Positions 1 through 7,479 of a stretch of DNA of 16,631 nt are shown piece after piece. Positions within the stretch are counted from its first letter, which is position 1. Each line of letters begins with the position of its first letter. A model generated the notes under the pieces. The model saw only the letters and a program-made list of their open reading frames with translations, did no database searches and was not told the origin of the DNA. Position numbers and translations under genes: made by a program. Origin of the DNA: JAWPNA01 sp045402695 (GTDB lineage Bacteria; Acidobacteriota; Polarisedimenticolia; JACPZX01; DASXTC01); NCBI GenBank assembly GCA_045402695.1, contig JAWPNA010000269.1, positions 1-16,631 on the forward strand, read 5' to 3'.

Positions 1-637
1 CCCGGAGATCTGCGATGAGGTCCTCGATGCGGGCCGTGGCGATCGGATCGAGCGCGGAGCAGGGCTCGTCCATGAGGAGCACTTCGGGCTCGGCGGCGAT
101 CGCGCGCGCGATGCAAAGGCGCTGCTGCTGTCCTCCAGACAGCTCCAGCGCATTGGCGTGGAGGCGGTCCTTGACCTCGTCGAACAGGGCCGCGGCCCGC
201 AGGCTCTTCTCCGCCGCGTCGTCGAGCAGGCGCCTGCGGTTCTCGCCGTCGATGCGCAGCGGGTAGACCACGTTCTCGTAGATTGACATCGGGAAAGGAT
301 TCGACTTCTGGAACACCATGCCCATCCGCTTGCGCAGGTCAATGACGTCCACACCCGGGGCGTAGATCGAGTCGCCTTTCAGACGCATCTCCCCCGAGAT
401 GAGGACGTTCTCGATGAGGTCGTTGAGCCGGTTCACGGAGCGGATCAGCGTGGATTTCCCGCATCCGGACGGGCCGATCAGCGCGGTCACCTTGCCCGCG
501 GGGATCGGCAGGGTCACGTCGAACAGTGCCTGGGACTTTCCATACCAGAGATTGAAGGCATCGATCTCCAGCACGGCCGACTCACCGGCCAGCTCGGGAT
601 GCGTATAGGGGCCGCCGGCTTTCTCGAGGGCCTCCAT
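1..637 (-). CDS. pstB: Phosphate ABC transporter ATP-binding protein PstB (3' end outside window)
   Basis: This is the cytoplasmic ATPase that powers high-affinity phosphate import through PstC and PstA. The first 212 codons are present and the C-terminus lies beyond base 1. Visible ABC motifs are Walker A GPSGCGKST (residues 55-63), the Q-loop FQKSNPFPMS (109-118), the signature LSGGQQQR (166-173) and Walker B LLMDEP followed by the D-loop SALD (187-197). The NPFPMSIYENV stretch after the Q-loop is typical of PstB rather than of other ABC ATPases. The H-loop histidine would fall in the missing part. The ATG at 637 is preceded by a good ribosome binding site (AGGGAGAG, about 5 nt upstream). 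The gene starts 26 nt after the pstA stop, so it is the last visible gene of pstSCAB. No phoU follows in the visible part; phoU is instead at the head of the island. Confidence 0.97.
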   Translation of the reverse strand, partial: MEALEKAGGPYTHPELAGESAVLEIDAFNLWYGKSQALFDVTLPIPAGKVTALIGPSGCGKSTLIRSVNRLNDLIENVLISGEMRLKGDSIYAPGVDVIDLRKRMGMVFQKSNPFPMSIYENVVYPLRIDGENRRRLLDDAAEKSLRAAALFDEVKDRLHANALELSGGQQQRLCIARAIAAEPEVLLMDEPCSALDPIATARIEDLIADLR

Positions 638-663
638 CGTCTCTCCCTGTCCGACCGCGGAGC

Positions 664-2373
664 TCAAAAGTGCGCTCCCGCGAATCGCCGCTTGAGCCGT
701 GCCCTGAGCCGGATGGCCGCCAGGTTCAGCAGGGTGATCAGGGCGATCAGCAGCAGCGTGGTCGTGAAGACCATCGGTTTGCCCGCCTCCGAATTGCGGC
801 TCTGGAACCCGACGTCGTAGAGGTGGAACCCCAGGTGCATGAAACTTCTCTCGAGGTGCATGAAGGGGAAATGGCGATCGAAGGGAAGCTCGGGCGCGAG
901 CTTCACCACGCCGGTGATCATCAGCGGGGCCACCTCGCCGGCGCCTCGGGCCATCGCGAGGATCAAGCCGGTCATGATCCCGGGCGTGGCACGAGGCAGG
1001 ACGATGCGCCGCATCGTCTGCCACCGGCTAGCGCCGCACGCGAAGGATCCCTCTTTCAGGCTTCTCGGCACCGCGGCCAGCGCTTCCTCGGTGGCCACGA
1101 TCACCACCGGCACGGTCAGCAGGGCGAGAGTCAGCGACGCCCAGAGGATGCCGCCGGTGCCGAACGTGGGGGAGGGGAGCCGTTCCGGGAAGAAGAGCGC
1201 GTCGATCGTGCCGCCCACGCCGTAGCAGAAAAAGCCCAGGCCGAAGACGCCGAACACGATCGAGGGGACGCCGGCCAGGTTGTTGACGGCGATCCGCACG
1301 GCCGAGACCGCCCATCCCTGGCGGGCGTACTCGCGCAGGTAGAGGGCCGCCACGACCCCGAACGGCGCCACGGCCAGCGACATCAGCACGGTCATGAGGA
1401 CCGTTCCGAAGATCGCCGGAAGCACGCCCCCCTCGGTGTTGGCTTCGCGCGGCTCGGCCGTCAGAAACTCCTTCCATCGAGAGAGGTAGACTCCGAGGCG
1501 CCCGGCCGCCGAGAGCGCGTTGGCCGGATAGGCGCGCACGACCTGCGAGAGCATCAGCGGCGCGTCGGGGGCCGCCGGCCGTTCGGGAATGAGCAGCCCG
1601 GCCGGGTCCACGACGCGGATCCTGAGCCGCTCCGCCTGCGATCGCAACGTGTCAATGCGCCGGCGTACGGCCTCGTACTCTCCGCTCAGCTCCGCCTCCA
1701 GTTGCGCCGTTCGCGCCGCGGCCTCCGCCTGCTGGGGAGATCCCTCACCGTAACGGATCGCCGCCTTGCGCACGGCGAGACGCGCGCGCTCGATCCGGTA
1801 GTTGATCCCGCCGATCTCTCGCGTCTCCAGCCGGTGGATCTGATCGAGACTGTCCACCGCCTCCACGTGCAGGGGAGGAAAGGCGGCTCTGACTTCGGCG
1901 GCTCCCTGCGCCACGTCCTTGCCGTCATGGATCAGGGCGCGCGGAAAGCCGATGGCAAGCCCCCACTCGCGACGCTCGATCAGCCAGGCGTCCTCGGGCC
2001 ATCGCTCGCCGGTGACCTCCTGGTCCGCCACCCACCGGAAGTCATCGCCGTACAGGTCGTAGTTCCCGGTGCGGATGAGACGGCGCCGGCTCGATCCGGA
2101 GGAGGCGTCGATGGCGAGCCGCGCCTCGGCCGGGAGTCCCGCAAGCTCCTGCTCGGCGGGCCGGTATCTCTCCGATCGGACGATTTCACCCAGGATGCGC
2201 GTTTTGTCCCGCAGCGTCAGCTCGACCAGGTGACGCGGCCAGAACGTGGTCGCCCCGTTCACCAGCACCAGGCTCAGCAGGCCGAGGATCATGACCGCGG
2301 CCGTGGCCAGCGAGGCTCCCGTCAGCCAGACGTACGGCTCGCCGCGGGCCGCTTGAGGGGTTCGCCGGCTCAT
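664..2373 (-). CDS. pstA: Phosphate ABC transporter permease PstA, long form with periplasmic insert
   Basis: This is one of the two inner-membrane permease subunits of the Pst importer. The 569-residue protein is about twice the length of E. coli PstA. One membrane segment (about 18-40) is followed by some 270 residues of predicted periplasmic sequence, including an Arg/Glu/Ala-rich stretch likely to be coiled coil (about 193-253). The permease core begins near residue 316. The EAA loop, which contacts PstB, starts at EEALAAVPRSL (429) and continues through GASRWQTMRRIVLP. A DVGFQSRN motif near 520 and a final membrane helix resemble the long PstA proteins of Pseudomonas and Vibrio, so the insert is a known architecture, not a fusion unique to this genome. 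The ATG at 2371-2373 overlaps the pstC TGA as ATGA, which implies translational coupling. The frame stays open upstream to 3081, but that part overlaps pstC and is not coding. Confidence 0.96.
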   Translation of the reverse strand: MSRRTPQAARGEPYVWLTGASLATAAVMILGLLSLVLVNGATTFWPRHLVELTLRDKTRILGEIVRSERYRPAEQELAGLPAEARLAIDASSGSSRRRLIRTGNYDLYGDDFRWVADQEVTGERWPEDAWLIERREWGLAIGFPRALIHDGKDVAQGAAEVRAAFPPLHVEAVDSLDQIHRLETREIGGINYRIERARLAVRKAAIRYGEGSPQQAEAAARTAQLEAELSGEYEAVRRRIDTLRSQAERLRIRVVDPAGLLIPERPAAPDAPLMLSQVVRAYPANALSAAGRLGVYLSRWKEFLTAEPREANTEGGVLPAIFGTVLMTVLMSLAVAPFGVVAALYLREYARQGWAVSAVRIAVNNLAGVPSIVFGVFGLGFFCYGVGGTIDALFFPERLPSPTFGTGGILWASLTLALLTVPVVIVATEEALAAVPRSLKEGSFACGASRWQTMRRIVLPRATPGIMTGLILAMARGAGEVAPLMITGVVKLAPELPFDRHFPFMHLERSFMHLGFHLYDVGFQSRNSEAGKPMVFTTTLLLIALITLLNLAAIRLRARLKRRFAGAHF

Positions 2374-4919
2374 AGCTGGTAGGTTCTCCTCCGGAACCGC
2401 TGGCGCACGATCTCGGCCAGTGTGTTGACCGCGAAGGTGATGAGGAACAGCAGCAACGCCGCCATGAAGAGCGTGCGATACAGCGTGCCGTCCTTGACGG
2501 CCTCGGGCAGCTCCACGGCGATGTTGGCCGACAAGGTCCTCAGGCCGTTGAAGATGTTGAGATCCATGAGGGGAGTGTTGCCCGCCGCCATCAGGACGAT
2601 CATCGTCTCGCCGATGGCGCGCCCCAGGCCGATCATCAGGGCGGAGAAGATCCCCGGGATCGCGACCGGCAGGACGACCCGCGTGGCCGTCTGCCAGCGG
2701 GTCGCGCCGCAGCCCAGGGAGGCCGATCGCAGCGTGTGCGGCACGGAGGCCAGGGCGTCCTCCGCGATGGTGTAGATGATGGGGATGACGGCGAACCCCA
2801 TGACGAACCCCACCACCAGGGCGTTGCGCTGCACGTAGGTGCCCAGCAACGAGCCGCGCGGATCGAAGCCGAGCGCCGTTCCCACCCGCGCGGCGATCCA
2901 GGCGAGGCCCACGGAAGCGGCGACCGCGAGGAGGTACCTGCCCGAGGCCGCGAGCGCGGCGCCGCCGCCCTGGCGCCGTGCGCCGAGGCGATGATCCAGC
3001 GCGAGCAGCGCCATCAGGATGGGCGGCCAGCAGAGCAGGCCGATGCCCGGCGTTCCGGTGCCGGCGCGGTCGTCCAGCCACGCCTTGAAGTTCCCGTTAA
3101 AGAGAAGAGCCTCGAGGGGAGACGCCAGAGCGCCCGCCGCGACGGCGGCCATCAGCACCGTCATCAGAAGCAGCGCGATCTGCGGCCTGCCCGAAAGCGG
3201 CAAGGTGAAGCGCGGCGGCAGCGCTTGCCAGAGGTAGCCCAGCGCCAGCGCCGCGAGCGGCGTCAGGGCGAAGGCGGTCAGGAAGGCCAGCACCCAGTTC
3301 TCAACGAGAGGCGCCAGCACCAGCGCAGCGATGAACCCCAGCACGACGCTGGGCAGCGAGGCCATCATCTCGATCGTGGACTTGAGCAGGGCGCGGTATC
3401 GGCGATCGAGGAACTCGGAGGTGTAGAGAGCCGCTCCCAGCGCGATGGGGGCCGCGAAGAGCATCGAGTAGAGGGTGGCCTTCAGCGTTCCGAACAGGAG
3501 CGGCACCAGGCTCAGCTTGGGCTCGAAGTCGTCGGTTCCGGAGGAGGACTGCCAGGTGAAGCCGGCACGCGGGTACCCCTCGTACCAGATCCGCCCGAAG
3601 AAGCCGCGGATGCTCGCCTCCGGGTGCGGATTGCGCACGCTCCACACCGAGGCGCGTCCATCGGCACCCAGCGCGAACAGGCCGTCGTTCTTCGGCGTCA
3701 CCTGCGCCGCGATGACCGCGGAAGGCGGCTCCAGGCTGATCTCGCCGAGCCGGCGCTCGGTGGTCGCGTGGTACAGGACGACGCGCCCGTCCTGGCCGCC
3801 GGCGGCGAAGGATCGATCGCGTGACGAGACCGCGAGCGCCGTGATGGGGGATCCTTGTCGCGGCAAGGTGTGCGCGGCCACCAGAATGTGGCCGTCCTCC
3901 CCGGCGCCGGCGTCCGGAACGCGGAACCAGGCGCGGATGAGCCCGGAGGAATCTCCGGCGAGAAGCGTCTGATCGCCGGGCATGAAGCGCAGCGCGGTGA
4001 GGGCAGCGCCGGATCCGCCCGCCAGGTCGAGGTGCTCGGCCAGGGCCGGGGCCTCCGGGTGGCGCAGATCGTATCGGGAGGTCGCCCCGTCGCGCCATGC
4101 GAGGTAGAGCTGATCCCCCTGGTCTGTGAGCAGGAGGAACGCGGGCGGCCCCGATTCGGTGGGTCGTGGCGCCGGCAGCCGCGAGGAGTCGATATCGGCC
4201 GACTCCTCGCCCGTCAGCAGGTTCCGGCGCCGTGAGATCTCTCCGATCCACAGATTGTCAGCACTCTTCAGCAACGCGAGCCGTGACACGGGACCCGCGG
4301 CCCGATAGTCCAGAAGCGCCACCGGGACGCCGGCGGGACCGACGAGGAGAGGTTCGTCGAGGGTCATCACCGCGGCAACATGGCGTTGGCCGCCTCCACC
4401 GGAGTAGGACGTCTCGAATCCGATCCGCCCGAGCCGGATGGTGCCGTCGGCCAGCCCCAGCGCCGTGGCGCCGTCGGGGGAGCGCACGAATGCGGTCAAC
4501 GTCGCGCCGGCGGGGAGAAGCCGCCTCCGCTCCTGGATGAGTCCGGTGGCGGCGTCGAACACCAGGGCCTCTCCCGAGCCCATCAGGCAGATGCCGAGTG
4601 ATTTGTACTCGTCCACGCCCGCGAAGAGCACGTCTCCCGCATCGCCGGGGGGGAGCAGCCGGTACGAGGCCTCTCTCTCGATCGAGGCCCCCACGAAGAG
4701 GGGGCTCACGACGGCGGCGAGATAGACGAGCATCCCCAGCACCGCGAGGATGACCGAGAGGCCGCCCACTGTGATGGTCGCGGTGGCCGCCCGGTCGATC
4801 CAGCGGACGCGCGGGCTGGTGGTGCGCGGTCTCCGTCGTCGCGCCGCCATCCGCGCGCGCGGCGCGACGTGAGTGGGGTCCGTCAGGGCCATCGGGGCCC
4901 TGGGGGCCACGCCGGCCAT
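2370..4919 (-). CDS. pstC: Phosphate ABC transporter permease PstC, long form with WD40-like periplasmic domain
   Basis: This is the second inner-membrane permease of the Pst importer. At 849 residues it is far longer than E. coli PstC (about 320). An Arg-rich cytoplasmic N-terminus and one membrane helix (about 48-76) lead into some 390 periplasmic residues with repeated WD40-like blades, for example AGDSSGLIRAWF (321-332), AAGGQDGRVVLYH (372-384) and ALGADGRASVWSV (416-428). The permease core starts near 470. Its EAA loop begins at EDALASVPHTLRSASLGCGA (720) and continues into GRAIGETMIV. About 100 hydrophobic residues are inserted inside the core, between SLPSVVLGF (521) and the EAA loop. 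The closest known layout is the long PstC of Pseudomonas and Vibrio. The start at 4919 lies 12 nt after the pstS stop; the ribosome binding site is weak (GAAG), and ATG codons at residues 10 or 24 are alternatives. Confidence 0.95.
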   Translation of the reverse strand: MAGVAPRAPMALTDPTHVAPRARMAARRRRPRTTSPRVRWIDRAATATITVGGLSVILAVLGMLVYLAAVVSPLFVGASIEREASYRLLPPGDAGDVLFAGVDEYKSLGICLMGSGEALVFDAATGLIQERRRLLPAGATLTAFVRSPDGATALGLADGTIRLGRIGFETSYSGGGGQRHVAAVMTLDEPLLVGPAGVPVALLDYRAAGPVSRLALLKSADNLWIGEISRRRNLLTGEESADIDSSRLPAPRPTESGPPAFLLLTDQGDQLYLAWRDGATSRYDLRHPEAPALAEHLDLAGGSGAALTALRFMPGDQTLLAGDSSGLIRAWFRVPDAGAGEDGHILVAAHTLPRQGSPITALAVSSRDRSFAAGGQDGRVVLYHATTERRLGEISLEPPSAVIAAQVTPKNDGLFALGADGRASVWSVRNPHPEASIRGFFGRIWYEGYPRAGFTWQSSSGTDDFEPKLSLVPLLFGTLKATLYSMLFAAPIALGAALYTSEFLDRRYRALLKSTIEMMASLPSVVLGFIAALVLAPLVENWVLAFLTAFALTPLAALALGYLWQALPPRFTLPLSGRPQIALLLMTVLMAAVAAGALASPLEALLFNGNFKAWLDDRAGTGTPGIGLLCWPPILMALLALDHRLGARRQGGGAALAASGRYLLAVAASVGLAWIAARVGTALGFDPRGSLLGTYVQRNALVVGFVMGFAVIPIIYTIAEDALASVPHTLRSASLGCGATRWQTATRVVLPVAIPGIFSALMIGLGRAIGETMIVLMAAGNTPLMDLNIFNGLRTLSANIAVELPEAVKDGTLYRTLFMAALLLFLITFAVNTLAEIVRQRFRRRTYQL

Positions 4920-4931
4920 GGCATGCTTCGA

Positions 4932-5915
4932 TCAGAGTCCAAGCTTCGCGCGCTCCTCCAGGACCACCTTGGCGGTGAGCGGGAGGTAACCGTCCTTGAC
5001 GACCGCCTCCTGCCCTGGCTGACTCAGCACGTACGCGAGAAACTCCTGGCGCAGCGGATCGAGCCCGGCGCCAGGCTTCTTGTTGATGTACAGGAAGAGG
5101 AACCGGGCCAGGGGGTACCTCCCGCCATAGGCGTTCTCCGGTGACACCTCCTCGCACGCGCCGCCGGTCTTGATCGACAGCGGCACCGGACGGACGTCGG
5201 CAGTCCGGTAGCCGATGCCGCTGTACCCGATCGCGTACCGGTCCGACGCCACCGCCTGCACGACCGATGAGGAGCCCGGCTGCTCCTTCACGCTGTCCTT
5301 GTAGTCTCCCTTGAACAGCGCGTACTCCTTGAAGTAGCCGTACGTGCCCGAGGCGCTGTTGCGACCGTAGAGACTGATCGGTTTGCCTGCCCATTCCCCC
5401 GTCAGGCCCAGCTCGCCCCACGTCTTGATCTCCTTCCGTGCGCCGCCGCGGCGGGTCTTGGAAAAGACGGCATCCACCTGCTCCAGCGACAGGCAGGCGA
5501 TCGAGTTGTCCTTATGCACGTAGACGGCCAGCATGTCGATCGATGTGCGAACGTCGGTGGGCTTGTAGCCTTGCTTCTTCTCGAACTGGTCCTTCTCCTC
5601 CGCCTTCATCTCCCGCGACATCGGCCCGAACTGGGCCGTGCCTTCGGTGAGCGCGGGCGGCGCGGTGGAGGAACCCTTGCCCTCGATCTCGATCTTCACG
5701 TTGGGGTAGAACCGGCGGAACCCTTCGGCCCAGAGCGTCATCTCGTTGTTCATGGTGTCGGATCCGACGCTCTTGAGGCTGCCCGAGACTCCCTGCGCCG
5801 GCTTGTAGCCTGGGATCGCCGGGTCCACGCGGACGGCTTCGGCGGTCCAGACCAGGGCTGCAGGGCCGAGGCCGGCCAGGACAAGGGATGCTGCGATGCG
5901 TGCGATTGACTTCAT
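4932..5915 (-). CDS. pstS: Periplasmic phosphate-binding protein PstS
   Basis: This is the substrate-binding protein that captures inorganic phosphate in the periplasm and delivers it to PstCA. A signal peptide is visible (MKSIARI, then a hydrophobic stretch ending near WTAEA). Ligand-binding segments are SVGSDTMNNEM, GKGSSTAPPALTEGTAQFG, PMSREM and GRNSASGTYGYFKEY; these match the Pseudomonas/Shewanella type of PstS more than the E. coli type. The length, about 327 residues, is normal. I chose the ATG at 5915 because GGGAG at 5925-5929 sits 9 nt upstream; the alternative in-frame ATG at 5924 would leave no spacing after that motif. The gene is preceded by a three-unit Pho box (5963-5990) and a small hairpin (5941-5960). 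pstC follows after 12 nt. Confidence 0.97.
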   Translation of the reverse strand: MKSIARIAASLVLAGLGPAALVWTAEAVRVDPAIPGYKPAQGVSGSLKSVGSDTMNNEMTLWAEGFRRFYPNVKIEIEGKGSSTAPPALTEGTAQFGPMSREMKAEEKDQFEKKQGYKPTDVRTSIDMLAVYVHKDNSIACLSLEQVDAVFSKTRRGGARKEIKTWGELGLTGEWAGKPISLYGRNSASGTYGYFKEYALFKGDYKDSVKEQPGSSSVVQAVASDRYAIGYSGIGYRTADVRPVPLSIKTGGACEEVSPENAYGGRYPLARFLFLYINKKPGAGLDPLRQEFLAYVLSQPGQEAVVKDGYLPLTAKVVLEERAKLGL

Positions 5916-5940
5916 GGTCGTCATCTCCCGTCATGAGGGT

Positions 5941-5960
5941 AGAAGTGCCCGGTCACTTCT
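5941..5960 (-). other. Perfect hairpin in the pstS leader
   Basis: The sequence AGAAGTG (5941-5947) and its exact complement CACTTCT (5954-5960) form a 7-bp stem with a 6-nt loop. It lies between the Pho box and the pstS ribosome binding site. No T-run follows on either strand, so it does not look like an intrinsic terminator. It could sit in the 5' leader or overlap the core promoter; its function is unknown. Confidence 0.45.
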
Positions 5961-5962
5961 GT

Positions 5963-5990
5963 GTTAACGCCGGGTTAAGACTCTGTTACG
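5963..5990 (-). promoter_or_regulatory. Predicted Pho box (three direct repeats) upstream of pstS
   Basis: Three hexamers, GTTAAC (5963-5968), GTTAAG (5974-5979) and GTTACG (5985-5990), are spaced exactly 11 bp apart as written on the plus strand. Read toward pstS they are CGTAAC, CTTAAC and GTTAAC. An 11-bp direct repeat is the known geometry of PhoB/PhoP operators (E. coli CTGTCA-type, Bacillus TTAACA-type). The nearest repeat ends 47 nt before the chosen pstS start. Binding by the PhoB encoded here is inferred from the repeat pattern and the same pattern at two other sites in the window. Confidence 0.7.
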
Positions 5991-5999
5991 CGACCCGGA

Positions 6000-7382
6000 T
6001 CAGAAGATGAACTGCATCTGCAGCCGGTACTCGTCGTTGGTGACGTCGAGCGCTTCGTTCTCGATGCGGCGGTAGTCGGCCTGCAGCTTGAGGCTGTGCT
6101 TGTTCATGAACCAGTTGAGCGCCGCCCCTCTTTCGGTCCGATCGTTGTCCCTGGCCGGGACGATCACCGCAGGCGAGTCCTTGCCGCGCACGGTGGCGTA
6201 CCGCACGGCGAGCTCGACGAAGCGCCTGAAGATGAATACCCCGATCTGGCCTGCGTATCCATCGGTGCGAAACTCCTCGGACAGCTCTGGCTCGTTGACA
6301 CGGTGGAAGTACTCGCCGAAAACCGAGACGCCCTTGAACTTGAAGACGATATCGCCGCCGTAGACGGTTCGGTTGACTTGGTCGGTGGCGTCGATCCGGT
6401 CGTGGTTGTCGTTGGTCTCGAACTGCGCGGCGATCGCGACCAAGGGCTTCGTCGTGCTCTCGAAGTCGCTCTCGCTGTACTTGACGTCGCCGAGTGGCTG
6501 CCAGGTGACACGCGCGTCGAACTGATAGTGGCTGTTGTCATTCACCTGAGTGTTCCGGCCGTTCCCGTTGAAGACGCCGCCGCGCCATTCGATGGTCCCC
6601 TTGGGTGTCTGGCCCCAGAGCTGCACTCCCTGATCGCGTCCCTTCTCGAACTCGGCCGAGACGATCGAGCGGTCCACGAACTGCTGGCTGCCCGACGAGG
6701 TCAGCTCCTGCCGGCCGAAGGGGACTTTGAACTGTCCGCCCTTGATCTGGATCGCCTTCTTTCCCTTGGTGAAGTCGAAGTTGAGATCGGCGTCCTCGAG
6801 GGAGCTCGACGTGTCGGCCCAGTTGAGCTGGAGGTCGTAGGTGAGGGCCTTGTTGTAGATCCAGCCCTCGAACTTGGTCTTCACGCGGCGGTTCCTGAAC
6901 GATCCCTTCGTTTGGGTATCGAGCGTGGCGGTATCCTCGGGTTGATCGTCGGAGAACCGGATCTGGATCCTGTTCGAGATGGTCAGGGCGGCGTGGTCGG
7001 TCTCGATGGTGGTCTTGCCGTCCTTCCAGGAGATGTTCATCACCGGCTTCTTCTCCTCCGGTTTGAAGATGACCTCTCCGGGCAGATCGTGCTTGAAGTT
7101 GTAAAGGTGGATCGCCTCCTCGCTGTCGAAGATGACCGTCTCGCCCTTTGGCCCGGCGTCCACGCGCGTGATCGACTTGCCCATCTCGCCGGTGGTCTTC
7201 CACTGCTCGTAGACACTCATCAAGTTGAAGACGTAGATCCTCTCCTCCTTTTGGACCTCCATGTAGAAGCTGCCCTGGGCATGCGGCCCGGCGGCCGCGA
7301 GCGCCCCGAGCGCCACGGCGGCGCCCGTCAGGATGAACACAGCGATACGCGTTGGGCGACGCAATTGTCCGGATCGTGTCAT
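6000..7382 (-). CDS. OprP/OprO-type phosphate-selective porin with N-terminal extra domain
   Basis: This is a predicted outer-membrane beta-barrel of the Porin_O/P family, which lets phosphate or polyphosphate cross the outer membrane. The 460-residue protein has a signal sequence (RRPTRIAVF followed by an Ala/Gly/Leu-rich stretch to about residue 35). Barrel strands start near ALTISNRIQIRF (132-143) and SFRNRRVKTKFEGWIYNKAL (161-180), the latter a family-like segment. The chain ends in RLQMQFIF; a terminal aromatic residue is the usual outer-membrane assembly signal. Residues about 38-125 (SFYMEVQKEERIYVFNLMSV onward) form an extra domain I do not recognise. The ATG at 7382 has an excellent ribosome binding site (GGAGGAG, 5 nt away); an in-frame start at 7406 lacks one. 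A Pho box lies upstream and pstS downstream, which supports a phosphate role. Selectivity for phosphate over polyphosphate cannot be judged. Confidence 0.88.
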   Translation of the reverse strand: MTRSGQLRRPTRIAVFILTGAAVALGALAAAGPHAQGSFYMEVQKEERIYVFNLMSVYEQWKTTGEMGKSITRVDAGPKGETVIFDSEEAIHLYNFKHDLPGEVIFKPEEKKPVMNISWKDGKTTIETDHAALTISNRIQIRFSDDQPEDTATLDTQTKGSFRNRRVKTKFEGWIYNKALTYDLQLNWADTSSSLEDADLNFDFTKGKKAIQIKGGQFKVPFGRQELTSSGSQQFVDRSIVSAEFEKGRDQGVQLWGQTPKGTIEWRGGVFNGNGRNTQVNDNSHYQFDARVTWQPLGDVKYSESDFESTTKPLVAIAAQFETNDNHDRIDATDQVNRTVYGGDIVFKFKGVSVFGEYFHRVNEPELSEEFRTDGYAGQIGVFIFRRFVELAVRYATVRGKDSPAVIVPARDNDRTERGAALNWFMNKHSLKLQADYRRIENEALDVTNDEYRLQMQFIF

Positions 7383-7453
7383 GCGATCTCCTCCATGTGT
7401 GCACACCGTGGTGACACGGGAGGAATGCTCGCCGAACGATGTTTAGGGAGGAT

Positions 7454-7479
7454 GTGAGCAGAGTGAACGGGGAGTTAAA
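7454..7479 (-). promoter_or_regulatory. Predicted Pho box upstream of the porin gene
   Basis: On the plus strand GTTAAA (7474-7479) and GTGAAC (7463-7468) are 11 bp apart, and a third similar unit GTGAGC (7454-7459) is offset by 9 bp. Read toward the porin they are TTTAAC, GTTCAC and GCTCAC, the same words found at the phoU site. The distal unit includes the phoR stop codon (7475-7477), so the box overlaps the end of phoR. It lies about 70 nt before the porin start. It is less regular than the pstS and phoU sites. Confidence 0.55.

Noticed and set aside
670..2382. A 570-codon open frame antisense to pstA
   Set aside because: The translation is Arg/Gly/His/Gln-rich with no recognisable domain; it is the usual by-product of GC-rich codon bias on the opposite strand of a clear pstA.
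2374..3081. Upstream in-frame extension of pstA
   Set aside because: It lies wholly over the pstC core in another frame and its translation is low-complexity; the ATGA overlap start gives a normal long PstA N-terminus.
7397..7406. GTGTGCACAC 10-bp palindrome upstream of the porin ribosome binding site
   Set aside because: A single short palindrome with no second copy in the window; could be an operator but chance is as likely.
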